Of a stretch of DNA of 6,843 nucleotides, positions 1 through 5,125 are shown in pieces (the first letter of the stretch is position 1; each line of letters opens with the position of its first letter). The DNA is from SIAJ01 sp036266155 (GTDB lineage Bacteria > Planctomycetota > Planctomycetia > Gemmatales > Gemmataceae): the NCBI GenBank assembly GCA_036266155.1, contig DATANR010000393.1, forward strand, positions 1-6,843, given 5' to 3'. The position numbers were made by a program, and so were the translations under genes. The notes under the pieces were generated by a model that was not told the origin of the DNA, ran no database searches, and was given only the letters and a program-made list of their open reading frames with translations.

Positions 1-6
1 CGAAGA

Positions 7-20
7 CCGCCTAAAGGCGG
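7..20 (-). repeat. Small GC-rich hairpin downstream of the permease gene
   Basis: A perfect 5-bp inverted repeat, CCGCC-TAAA-GGCGG, lies about 45 nt past the stop codon of the minus-strand permease gene. On that strand it is followed by TCTTCG, which is not a proper U-tract, so an intrinsic terminator is possible but weak. The surrounding motif (CCGCCTAAAGGCGGAACTCC) resembles short palindromic elements I recall scattered between genes in planctomycete and acidobacterial genomes. That recollection is not verified here. The rest of positions 1-64 shows no gene start. Confidence 0.4.
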
Positions 21-64
21 AACTCCAACCCAATGCATCAGGAAAGACCCGCAGTTCGAAGTCT

Positions 65-1489
65 CTATTCGTATCGCAGCGCCTGCACCGGCCGCAGCCA
101 CGCCGCGCGGACTGCCGGCCAGACGCTGAATGTCACCGCGATCAGGATCGCGCCACAGTTGACGAGCAACACCGTCATTGATTCGATCTTGGTGGGAATC
201 GAGTCGAAATAATAGATGGATCGATCGAAGCCGACGCCTGTGAGCTTGAACAGCACGCCTTCGATGTCGTTGATGTAATGCGTAATGAGCAGCCCCGCGA
301 TCGTGCCCAGCCCCGAACCAATCACGCCCAGAAGTAGGCCGTACGACAGGAAAATCTGCATGACGCCGCGATCGGATGCACCAAGCGACTTGAGAATGCC
401 GATGTCGCGTGTCTTCTCGCGCACAATCATCGAGAAGATCGCCAGGATGCAGAAGCCGGCGACGCCGACGATCATGAACAGCAGCAGATTCAAGAGGCCG
501 CGCTCAATGTCCACCGCGTGCAACAGTGAGTTCTGCTTCTGCTCCCAGGTGTTAATCTGGTACGAATAATCGTCGTGTTCGCCGACGACGAAGATCTGCT
601 GTAGCTCGTCAACGACCTGATTGGCCTTCGAGTAATCCTTGAGCTTGATCTGGATGTGCGTGACGCGATTGCCCATCGCGCGCAGCCGCTGGAGGTAGTC
701 GAGTGGCACATAAACAAAGTGGCCGTCGTACTCCGTCATCTCTGTGCGTATCGAATCGGCGACGGCAAAGTTCGAATGGACCGGTTCGAGTTGCTCCTTA
801 GCAGCCCCGAACATGAGGAGTTTGAACGTCGAGCCAGGTGGCAAGATGTCGCGGTCCGTGACCTGTTTCGTCACGGGATCGACCCCACGGTAGTGAGTGA
901 TGCCAAAGCCGACGATGGCGCCGACCGGCTTGATCGGGTCGGCCGGTGGCATCGCGGGAAGCGGGGCCTCACCGGGCAGCGGGATGGGCGGGGGCATATT
1001 CTGAATCGGCGGATTGAAGTGATTCCAGCGCCGCATCGCTTCCGGAGTCAGATCGAATGATGGCTTCGCGCGTCGATCAGGATCCAGGAGATACTCGCCG
1101 AAGCCGCCGATCGCGGCACGGCCAGCGGGGTCGGTACCCACCACATGCACGGGCACGGTGACGAGTTCGCGATTTGGGCCGACCTCGAAGATCAACATCC
1201 CGGGCACTTCGACCGTGGCCGTGATCGCCTCAATGTGCTCGGCCGCGGGGGACGCCATGATCTTGGCGATCATGACATCGCTATCCATCGGAAAGCCGTT
1301 GGCGCTCGGCGACTCGATGATGACGTCGGAAAGGATGCCGTGGAACCGGTCCTTCAGCTTCGAGCTGAACCCGGCCATGACGCTGTTGACGACGACGAGC
1401 GTCGCGACGCCGAGCATCACGCTCACGATGCAGACGAAAGCCAGGAAGCGCGTCCGTAGGTAACGCCAGCAGAGAAGGGCCTTGTACAT
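65..1489 (-). CDS. LolC/LolE-family ABC transporter permease (FtsX/MacB-type, lipoprotein export)
   Basis: This is an inner-membrane permease of 474 residues. In characterised relatives, LolC and LolE pair with the ATPase LolD to pull lipoproteins out of the inner membrane and pass them to LolA. The layout fits: a cytoplasmic N-terminus with the typical W-R-Y-L-R-T-R motif (8-14), one membrane helix (about 15-38), a large periplasmic domain (about 40-330), then three helices (about 331-355, 376-404 and 437-463). The cytoplasmic loop V-R-E-K-T-R-D-I-G-I-L-K-S-L-G-A (356-371) is the family's coupling helix that contacts the ATPase. The C-terminus ends R-P-V-Q-A-L-R-Y-E. It is longer than E. coli LolC or LolE (about 400-415), partly because of a proline-rich stretch at 159-189. 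The ATG has a good Shine-Dalgarno, AAGGA, 9 nt upstream. It lies 58 nt after lysS on the same strand. No LolD gene is visible; one could lie beyond the left edge. Whether the substrate is lipoproteins is inferred from the family, and LolC cannot be told from LolE. Confidence 0.88.
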   Translation of the reverse strand: MYKALLCWRYLRTRFLAFVCIVSVMLGVATLVVVNSVMAGFSSKLKDRFHGILSDVIIESPSANGFPMDSDVMIAKIMASPAAEHIEAITATVEVPGMLIFEVGPNRELVTVPVHVVGTDPAGRAAIGGFGEYLLDPDRRAKPSFDLTPEAMRRWNHFNPPIQNMPPPIPLPGEAPLPAMPPADPIKPVGAIVGFGITHYRGVDPVTKQVTDRDILPPGSTFKLLMFGAAKEQLEPVHSNFAVADSIRTEMTEYDGHFVYVPLDYLQRLRAMGNRVTHIQIKLKDYSKANQVVDELQQIFVVGEHDDYSYQINTWEQKQNSLLHAVDIERGLLNLLLFMIVGVAGFCILAIFSMIVREKTRDIGILKSLGASDRGVMQIFLSYGLLLGVIGSGLGTIAGLLITHYINDIEGVLFKLTGVGFDRSIYYFDSIPTKIESMTVLLVNCGAILIAVTFSVWPAVRAAWLRPVQALRYE

Positions 1490-1498
1490 GGGTCGTCT

Positions 1499-1503
1499 TC
1501 CTT
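1499..1503 (-). promoter_or_regulatory. Ribosome binding site of the permease gene
   Basis: AAGGA on the minus strand (inside AAGGAAG, 1497-1503), with 9 nt to the ATG at 1489. It supports the chosen start and lies just outside the 18-bp palindrome, so folding of that palindrome would leave it accessible. Confidence 0.65.
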
Positions 1504-1507
1504 GACG

Positions 1508-1547
1508 CCGCTGGCAGCGTAGCGCGCGAGCGCTACGCTGCCAGCGG
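1508..1547 (-). repeat. Perfect 18-bp palindrome between lysS and the permease gene
   Basis: Arms 1508-1525 and 1530-1547 are exact reverse complements, separated by a 4-nt loop (GCGA on the plus strand). The right arm touches the lysS stop codon (1548-1550, TAG on the minus strand). In the lysS transcript this would form a very stable stem-loop straight after translation ends. No U-tract follows; the next bases lead into the Shine-Dalgarno of the permease. It is therefore more likely a repeat element, or an mRNA-stability or partial-attenuation structure, than a classic terminator. Confidence 0.8.
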
Positions 1548-3095
1548 CTACTCCGGTCTCAACAGCGGGAACAAAATCACGTCCCGTATGGTCTGCGTAT
1601 TCGTCAAGAGCATCACCAACCGGTCAATGCCAATGCCGAGCCCGCCGGCCGGCGGCATGCCGTGGCGCTGGGCACGAATGAAGTCGTGATCCATCTTGGC
1701 CATCGAGTCTTCCTCGGGCAGGCCGGTCAATTGACGCTTGAAGGTCGCTTCCTGCGTGATCGGATCGTTCAACTCCGTGTAGGCGTTGGCCAGCTCCATG
1801 CCGTGGACGTACAACTCGAACCGCTCGGCGACGGCCACGTTCTCACGCTTCCGCTTCGTGAGCGGGCAGAGGGCGGCCGGGTAATCGTGCACAAACACCG
1901 GGCCGACCAGATTGTGTTCGACCAGGTGCTCAAACAGGAAGTGGACAATGACCTCGTGTTCCTTGCCCGCGGCCTGGATGTGGTGAACGCCCGCGGCCGC
2001 ACGGACGCCGGCCTCGTCGAACATCGAGCAACCCACGTGCTTCTGGAACAAGTCTTCGTACTTGACCCGCTGCCAAGGTTGGTTGAAGTCGACGGTCTTA
2101 TCCGCCCACGACCGCACGCGGCCGCCGCCAATAGCGTCAACGCAGGCGACGATCAGTCCTTCGGTAAGGTCCATCATCGAGCGGTAGTCGCCGTACGCCT
2201 CGTACAGCTCCATCATCGTGAACTCGGGATTGTGCTTGTGGCTGATCCCCTCGTTCCGGAAGACACGGCCGAGTTCGTAGACCCTCTCGATCCCGCCGAC
2301 GAGCAAACGCTTCAGGTGCAGTTCGAGTGCGATGCGCACAAACAGATCGATGTCGAGCGCGTTGTGGTGGGTCGTGAACGGCCGGGCCGCGGCGCCGCCG
2401 GCGATCGCGTGCAGCGTCGGCGTCTCGACTTCCATGAAGCCGCGATCGTCGAGGTGATTGCGGATCGTACGAACAATCTTCACCCGCTGCTTCGCCCGCT
2501 CCATCGTCTCGGGTGTGTAGATCAAATCGAGATAACGGTGCCGGAGCCGATACTCCGGGTCGGCCATGCCGCCCCACTTGTCCGGGTGCGGCTCCAGCGA
2601 CTTGGTCAGGATCGTCAGCTTGTCGACGAAGATCGTCCGTTCGCCGACCTTGGACTTGCCATAGACACCCTCGACGCCGATCAGGTCGCCAAGATCGAGA
2701 TCTTGAGCGAGCGCCCAGCCGGTGTCGCCGACCTGCTTGGCGCCCAGCATGAGCTGGACCTGGCTCGAGTAGCCGAGGAACTCGGTTGCGTCGTGCTTGC
2801 CCTCGACCTCGCGCGTCTTCCGGATCTGCGGCCGGCCCGAGGCGTCCCACAGGTCGATGAAGTGCAGCTTCCCCTTGATGCGCCGGCTCACAATCCGGCC
2901 GGCCGCCTTGACGCGTGGCCGGTCGTCGCCCTCGCGGTCATCGGGCAGAGCGAGGATCTGCTCGATCGGCATGTGCCCGTCGAAGCGGCTGCCCCACGGA
3001 TCGATGCCCAGCGCGTCGATCCGGTGGAGCTTCTCCAGCCGGCTCGCCCGCACGTCGCCACTGATCGAATCGGAAGTCGTCGGATCGTCCGCCAC
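1548..3095 (-). CDS. lysS: Lysyl-tRNA synthetase, class II
   Basis: A class II synthetase of 515 residues that charges tRNA-Lys with lysine in the cytoplasm; E. coli LysRS is about 505. An N-terminal OB-fold anticodon-binding domain (about 62-165) includes V-K-A-A-G-R-I-V-S-R-R-I-K-G-K. The linker then has the hallmark R-H-R-Y-L-D-L-I (185-192). Motif 1 lies around F-M-E-V-E-T-P (220-226), followed by A-A-A-R-P-F-T-T-H-H-N (235-245). Motif 2 is R-V-F-R-N-E-G-I-S (277-285) with H-N-P-E-F-T-M-M-E-L-Y (288-298). Motif 3 is G-L-G-I-G-I-D-R-L (485-493), and the protein ends R-D-V-I-L-F-P-L-L-R-P-E. A region around 95-137 between OB strands looks somewhat longer than in E. coli. The start is GTG (CAC on the plus strand, 3093-3095) and the Shine-Dalgarno is weak, but the next in-frame ATG is codon 42, close to the OB fold, so GTG is preferred. 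A strong promoter lies just upstream. Confidence 0.97.
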   Translation of the reverse strand: MADDPTTSDSISGDVRASRLEKLHRIDALGIDPWGSRFDGHMPIEQILALPDDREGDDRPRVKAAGRIVSRRIKGKLHFIDLWDASGRPQIRKTREVEGKHDATEFLGYSSQVQLMLGAKQVGDTGWALAQDLDLGDLIGVEGVYGKSKVGERTIFVDKLTILTKSLEPHPDKWGGMADPEYRLRHRYLDLIYTPETMERAKQRVKIVRTIRNHLDDRGFMEVETPTLHAIAGGAAARPFTTHHNALDIDLFVRIALELHLKRLLVGGIERVYELGRVFRNEGISHKHNPEFTMMELYEAYGDYRSMMDLTEGLIVACVDAIGGGRVRSWADKTVDFNQPWQRVKYEDLFQKHVGCSMFDEAGVRAAAGVHHIQAAGKEHEVIVHFLFEHLVEHNLVGPVFVHDYPAALCPLTKRKRENVAVAERFELYVHGMELANAYTELNDPITQEATFKRQLTGLPEEDSMAKMDHDFIRAQRHGMPPAGGLGIGIDRLVMLLTNTQTIRDVILFPLLRPE

Positions 3096-3149
3096 GGTTG
3101 CTCGTTGGTTGTCGGTGTCAATCGAGTTGTCAGGCCAGGAAGAACGGCG

Positions 3150-3177
3150 ATTGTAGCTTGGCTGGGAAGCCTGTCAA
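3150..3177 (-). promoter_or_regulatory. Sigma-70-type promoter for lysS
   Basis: Reading the minus strand, TTGACA (3177-3172, a perfect -35) is followed by a 16-nt spacer and TACAAT (3155-3150, five of six matches to the -10). Transcription would start near 3143, giving a 5' leader of roughly 48 nt before the GTG at 3095. Position, strand and quality all fit lysS. This is the best promoter in the window. Confidence 0.7.
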
Positions 3178-3281
3178 TTGCAGGGACGAACATCACTCCC
3201 GGCGGTTCAAGTTGGCTGGCGCGATCGTACCTTGGTTTCGTTCAAAAACACACACACCCTGGAAACGCAATTTGAGGCCAT

Positions 3282-3300
3282 GCATGAATCGGCATGATTC
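3282..3300. repeat. Imperfect 9-nt direct repeat, operator-like
   Basis: GCATGAATC (3282-3290) and GCATGATTC (3292-3300) match at eight of nine positions and start 10 nt apart, about one helical turn. GAATC and GATTC within them are also inverted repeats of each other around GGCAT. The pair overlaps the -35 of the candidate rpsP promoter, where a regulator could bind. No known site was recognised. Confidence 0.3.
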
Positions 3301-3317
3301 GTCTTCGATGACATAAT
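3289..3317 (+). promoter_or_regulatory. Candidate promoter for the rpsP-trmD-rplS cluster
   Basis: TCGGCA (3289-3294, four of six to the -35 consensus), a 17-nt spacer, then CATAAT (3312-3317, five of six to the -10). A start near 3324 would give a leader of about 270 nt before rpsP. Nearer to the gene, TACCTT (3550-3555), preceded by TG, is a much poorer -10 with no matching -35. The assignment is tentative. Confidence 0.35.
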
Positions 3318-3456
3318 TCTTTTTTCAGCAACAGCTTATGACTTAGGAAGTGCGATCTGACGATCATCGTTGTGTTTCGGAGGCTGCCCTGGAATGCGCG
3401 TCCAGAAACGTAAGCCATTCCGGATACCGGGAGACTGCAGCAAGCGAGGCCAGTAG

Positions 3457-3486
3457 CCGGCGACAATTAGCGGCCGTAGTCGCCGG
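3457..3486 (+). promoter_or_regulatory. Stem-loop in the putative rpsP leader
   Basis: CCGGCGAC (3457-3464) and GTCGCCGG (3479-3486) form a perfect 8-bp GC-rich stem with a 14-nt loop. A smaller stem lies upstream (CTGGA 3389-3393 with TCCAG 3401-3405). A bulged one lies just downstream (3490-3496 with 3511-3516). Together they make the 110-200 nt before rpsP look structured. Ribosomal protein operons are often controlled through such leaders, but no known leader class was recognised. Confidence 0.4.
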
Positions 3487-3595
3487 AACGAAGGGTAATC
3501 TCTTTCTTGTACCTTCCCGACAACACTGGCCGCGTTTCGGTTCGCCTGCTACCTTATCTGTTCCGACACATAACCAGACATTCGGGGATTCGACC

Positions 3596-3892
3596 GTGGC
3601 GGTTCGCATTCGCATGAAGCCGATGGGCCGGAAACACCGGGCTTACTATCGGATTGTCGCCATCGACGGCCGCCAGCCGAACGACGGGCGCGTGATCGAG
3701 GAACTCGGCACCTACGATCCGCAGATCGCGGACAACGACAAGAACGTCACGCTACGGGCCGACCGCGTGAAGTACTGGCAGAGCGTGGGCGCCAAGTCGT
3801 CGCACAAGGTGACCGTTCTGCTCAACAAGTTCCTGGCGAAGTTCGAGGCGCTGGCGACCGCCCCGGCGCCGCAAAGCGAGCAGAAGGCCTAA
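3596..3892 (+). CDS. rpsP: 30S ribosomal protein S16 (bS16)
   Basis: 98 residues, normal for the family (about 80-100). S16 binds 16S rRNA and helps assemble the body of the small subunit. Recognisable parts are the start A-V-R-I-R-M-K-P-M-G-R-K-H-R (2-15), the conserved Y-Y-R-I-V-A-I-D-G-R, and G-R-V-I-E-E-L-G-T-Y-D-P. After these come the L-R-A-D-R-V-K-Y-W helix and a short Ala/Pro/Gln tail. The start chosen is GTG at 3596, because S16 proteins begin exactly here and the open frame further upstream has no S16 character. A weak Shine-Dalgarno, GGGGA (3584-3588), lies 7 nt upstream. It is the first gene of the rpsP-trmD-rplS cluster, with trmD beginning 20 nt after the stop. Confidence 0.96.
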   Translation: MAVRIRMKPMGRKHRAYYRIVAIDGRQPNDGRVIEELGTYDPQIADNDKNVTLRADRVKYWQSVGAKSSHKVTVLLNKFLAKFEALATAPAPQSEQKA

Positions 3893-3912
3893 GCGGGCCA
3901 TCGGGAACGGCG

Positions 3913-4593
3913 ATGCGCTTCGACGTGCTGACCCTGTTCCCTGAGATGTTCTCCGGCTACTTGTCCGAGAGCATTCTCAAACTGGCTCAGCAGCGTGGTC
4001 TGGTTCAGGTTCACACTTGGAACATCCGCGACTGGGCGACCGGCAAGCACAAGAGCGTGGACGATCGGCCTTTCGGCGGCGGGCCCGGCATGGTCATGAT
4101 GCCTGGGCCCGTGTTCGATTGTGTCGAGGCAGTTCAGTCGAAAGATGTGGCCGGCGAGTTGGTGATGCTGACTCCCGCCGGCGAACGGTTGACGCAGCGA
4201 GTGGTCGAAGAACTGGCAGTCAAGCCACGGCTTCTTCTGCTGTGCGGCCGCTACGAGGGGTTTGACGAACGGATTCGGCAGGGGCTGAAGCCGCGTGCGA
4301 TTTCGGTCGGCGACTTTGTTTGCAACGGCGGCGAAGTGCCGGCCATGCTGGTGATCGACGCGGTGATCCGCCTCATCCCCGGCGTGCTGGGCGACGAGCA
4401 GTCCGTGGTGGACGAGTCGCACAACAAGGACGGACGACTGGAGCATCCGCAGTACACACGGCCGCGTGAGTTTCGGGGCATGAGCGTCCCCGAAGTGCTC
4501 CTCAGCGGCGACCATGGGGCCGTCGCCAAGTGGCGTAAACAACAGTCGGACTTACGAAGCCGACCGACCAACGATTACACCGAACCGAAGTAG
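3913..4593 (+). CDS. trmD: tRNA (guanine-N1-)-methyltransferase TrmD
   Basis: A 226-residue SPOUT methyltransferase that uses S-adenosylmethionine to methylate G37 next to the anticodon, preventing +1 frameshifts. Landmarks are F-D-V-L-T-L-F-P-E-M-F at the N-terminus, D-D-R-P-F-G-G-G-P-G-M (50-60), and L-C-G-R-Y-E-G-F-D-E-R (110-120). The trefoil-knot cofactor site is S-V-G-D-F-V-C-N-G-G-E (131-141), followed by I-P-G-V-L-G (155-160), and then H-P-Q-Y-T-R-P and V-L-L-S-G-D-H. Arg153 matches the catalytic Arg154 of E. coli. The residue aligning with the general base Asp169 is Glu168, with Asp167 beside it and one extra residue in this loop. The C-terminus is short (E. coli has about 255 residues). 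The ATG has GGGAA 5 nt upstream; rplS starts 7 nt after the stop, so coupled translation is likely. rimM, usually located upstream, is absent. Confidence 0.96.
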   Translation: MRFDVLTLFPEMFSGYLSESILKLAQQRGLVQVHTWNIRDWATGKHKSVDDRPFGGGPGMVMMPGPVFDCVEAVQSKDVAGELVMLTPAGERLTQRVVEELAVKPRLLLLCGRYEGFDERIRQGLKPRAISVGDFVCNGGEVPAMLVIDAVIRLIPGVLGDEQSVVDESHNKDGRLEHPQYTRPREFRGMSVPEVLLSGDHGAVAKWRKQQSDLRSRPTNDYTEPK

Positions 4594-4600
4594 ATTAGCC

Positions 4601-5059
4601 ATGAAAAACCATCTCATCGCCTTGATCGAAAAGCAGCAATCGGACAAAGTGGCCGTGCTGAACAAGGCACAAAGCGAACTGATCAAGCAGCCGAGCGATC
4701 GGGCCGTCCCGACGGTCAACGTCGGCGACACGATCGACGTTCACTTCTGGATTGAGCTGGGCGAGAAGGGCCGAACGCAGGTGTTCAACGGCACCGTCAT
4801 CGCCATCAAGGGCGAAAAGCCGGACGAGTTCATCACCGTTCGCCGCATCGTGCAGGGCGAAGGCGTCGAGCGCGTCTTCCCGCTGCTGTCGCCACGCATC
4901 GCGAAGATCGACGTGAAGAAGACGGGCCGCGTTCGCCGGGCGAAGCTCTACTACCTCCGCGATCGCGTCGGCAAGGCGACCCGCCTTAAGGAACGCAAGA
5001 AGGGCGAAGCCACGACGACGTCGAAAGCTAAGAAGGCCGAAAAGGCCGCCGCGAAGTAA
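4601..5059 (+). CDS. rplS: 50S ribosomal protein L19 (bL19)
   Basis: 152 residues. L19 sits at the interface of the two ribosomal subunits and contacts both rRNAs. The core matches the family: V-G-D-T-I-D-V-H-F-W (41-50), R-T-Q-V-F-N-G-T-V-I-A (58-68), F-I-T-V-R-R-I-V-Q-G-E-G-V-E-R-V-F-P (77-94), and R-V-R-R-A-K-L-Y-Y-L-R-D-R-V-G-K-A-T-R-L (110-129). The usual length is about 115, so residues 133-152 form an added Lys/Ala/Thr-rich basic tail. Such tails are often disordered and bind RNA; that is inference here. The ATG at 4601 is chosen because L19 begins there. The open frame reading in from trmD upstream is a shadow. No Shine-Dalgarno is visible in the 7-nt gap, which suggests translation coupled to trmD. 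Confidence 0.96.
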   Translation: MKNHLIALIEKQQSDKVAVLNKAQSELIKQPSDRAVPTVNVGDTIDVHFWIELGEKGRTQVFNGTVIAIKGEKPDEFITVRRIVQGEGVERVFPLLSPRIAKIDVKKTGRVRRAKLYYLRDRVGKATRLKERKKGEATTTSKAKKAEKAAAK

Positions 5060-5069
5060 GGATTGGAAA

Positions 5070-5116
5070 AGGTCCTATCGGACGTATTTGTCCCCTAGGA
5101 CCTATTTCCTTAGGGG
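5070..5116 (+). promoter_or_regulatory. Two mutually exclusive hairpins upstream of yraN
   Basis: Structure 1: 5070-5077 (AGGTCCTA) pairs perfectly with 5096-5103 (TAGGACCT). Its loop contains a further 4-bp stem, GGAC 5080-5083 with GTCC 5090-5093, giving 12 bp around a 2x2 internal loop. Structure 2: 5092-5100 (CCCCTAGGA) pairs with 5107-5116 (TCCTTAGGGG), nine pairs with one bulged T at 5110 and a 6-nt loop. The two share 5096-5100 as well as 5092-5093, so they cannot coexist. Structure 2 covers five of the seven bases of the yraN Shine-Dalgarno; structure 1 leaves it free. The pairings are read directly from the sequence. A regulatory role is inference. Confidence 0.45.
5071..5106. repeat. 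Degenerate 9-nt tandem repeat in the rplS-yraN gap
   Basis: Four successive 9-nt units can be laid out: GGTCCTATC (5071), GGACGTATT (5080), TGTCCCCTA (5089) and GGACCTATT (5098). The first, second and fourth share the pattern GG-W-C-S-TAT; the third is degraded. Because GGTCC and GGACC are complementary, neighbouring units can pair, which explains the alternative hairpins here. This resembles GGTCCTAT-type intergenic repeats I recall from planctomycetes; that is unverified. Confidence 0.5.
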
Positions 5117-5118
5117 GG
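5112..5118 (+). promoter_or_regulatory. Ribosome binding site of yraN
   Basis: AGGGGGG ends 7 nt before the ATG at 5126 and supports that start. Bases 5112-5116 can be sequestered in the second of the two alternative hairpins upstream. Confidence 0.6.
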
Positions 5119-5125
5119 CCGCGTC

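Larger units (their letters stand above)
3096..3595. other. Divergent intergenic region between lysS and rpsP
   Basis: 500 nt separate the two divergent GTG starts. Short open frames exist on both strands, but none has a recognisable product, a good ribosome binding site or convincing codon structure. The open frame running upstream of rpsP (back to a GTG at 3350) is not S16-like. The region holds the lysS promoter (3150-3177), a weaker right-facing candidate promoter (3289-3317), an imperfect direct repeat (3282-3300) and several inverted repeats between 3389 and 3516. It also has a short CA run near 3248 and a run of six T (3320-3325). No tRNA or known riboswitch was recognised. Confidence 0.6.

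Noticed and set aside
3116..3121. Second TTGACA on the minus strand, close to the lysS start
   Set aside because: No acceptable -10 element lies 15-19 nt downstream, and the site is probably inside the leader of the better promoter.
3198..3222. GGTTCAAG resembling a tRNA T-loop
   Set aside because: The flanking bases do not form a T-stem, and no acceptor, D or anticodon arm is present.
3246..3259. Short CA-dinucleotide run
   Set aside because: It is only about five units, too short to interpret in non-coding DNA.
1662..3275. Plus-strand open frame of 537 codons opposite lysS
   Set aside because: It lies entirely antisense to a clear LysRS, has an Arg/Val/Asp-rich composition and no recognisable motif. 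Long mirror frames are expected opposite GC-rich coding sequence.
3242..3466. Small minus-strand open frame of 74 codons in the divergent gap
   Set aside because: It has a TTG start, no Shine-Dalgarno and no recognisable sequence, and it crosses the region of likely promoters.
3350..3595. N-terminal extension of rpsP back to a GTG at 3350
   Set aside because: The extra 82 residues have no S16 character. S16 proteins start at the A-V-R-I-R-M motif, which follows directly on the GTG at 3596.
3889..4542. Minus-strand open frame of 217 codons opposite trmD
   Set aside because: It is antisense to a fully conserved TrmD, with a His/Gln/Arg-rich shadow composition and no motif.
4514..4600. N-terminal extension of rplS into trmD
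   Set aside because: It overlaps trmD in another frame, and L19 starts naturally at the ATG at 4601.
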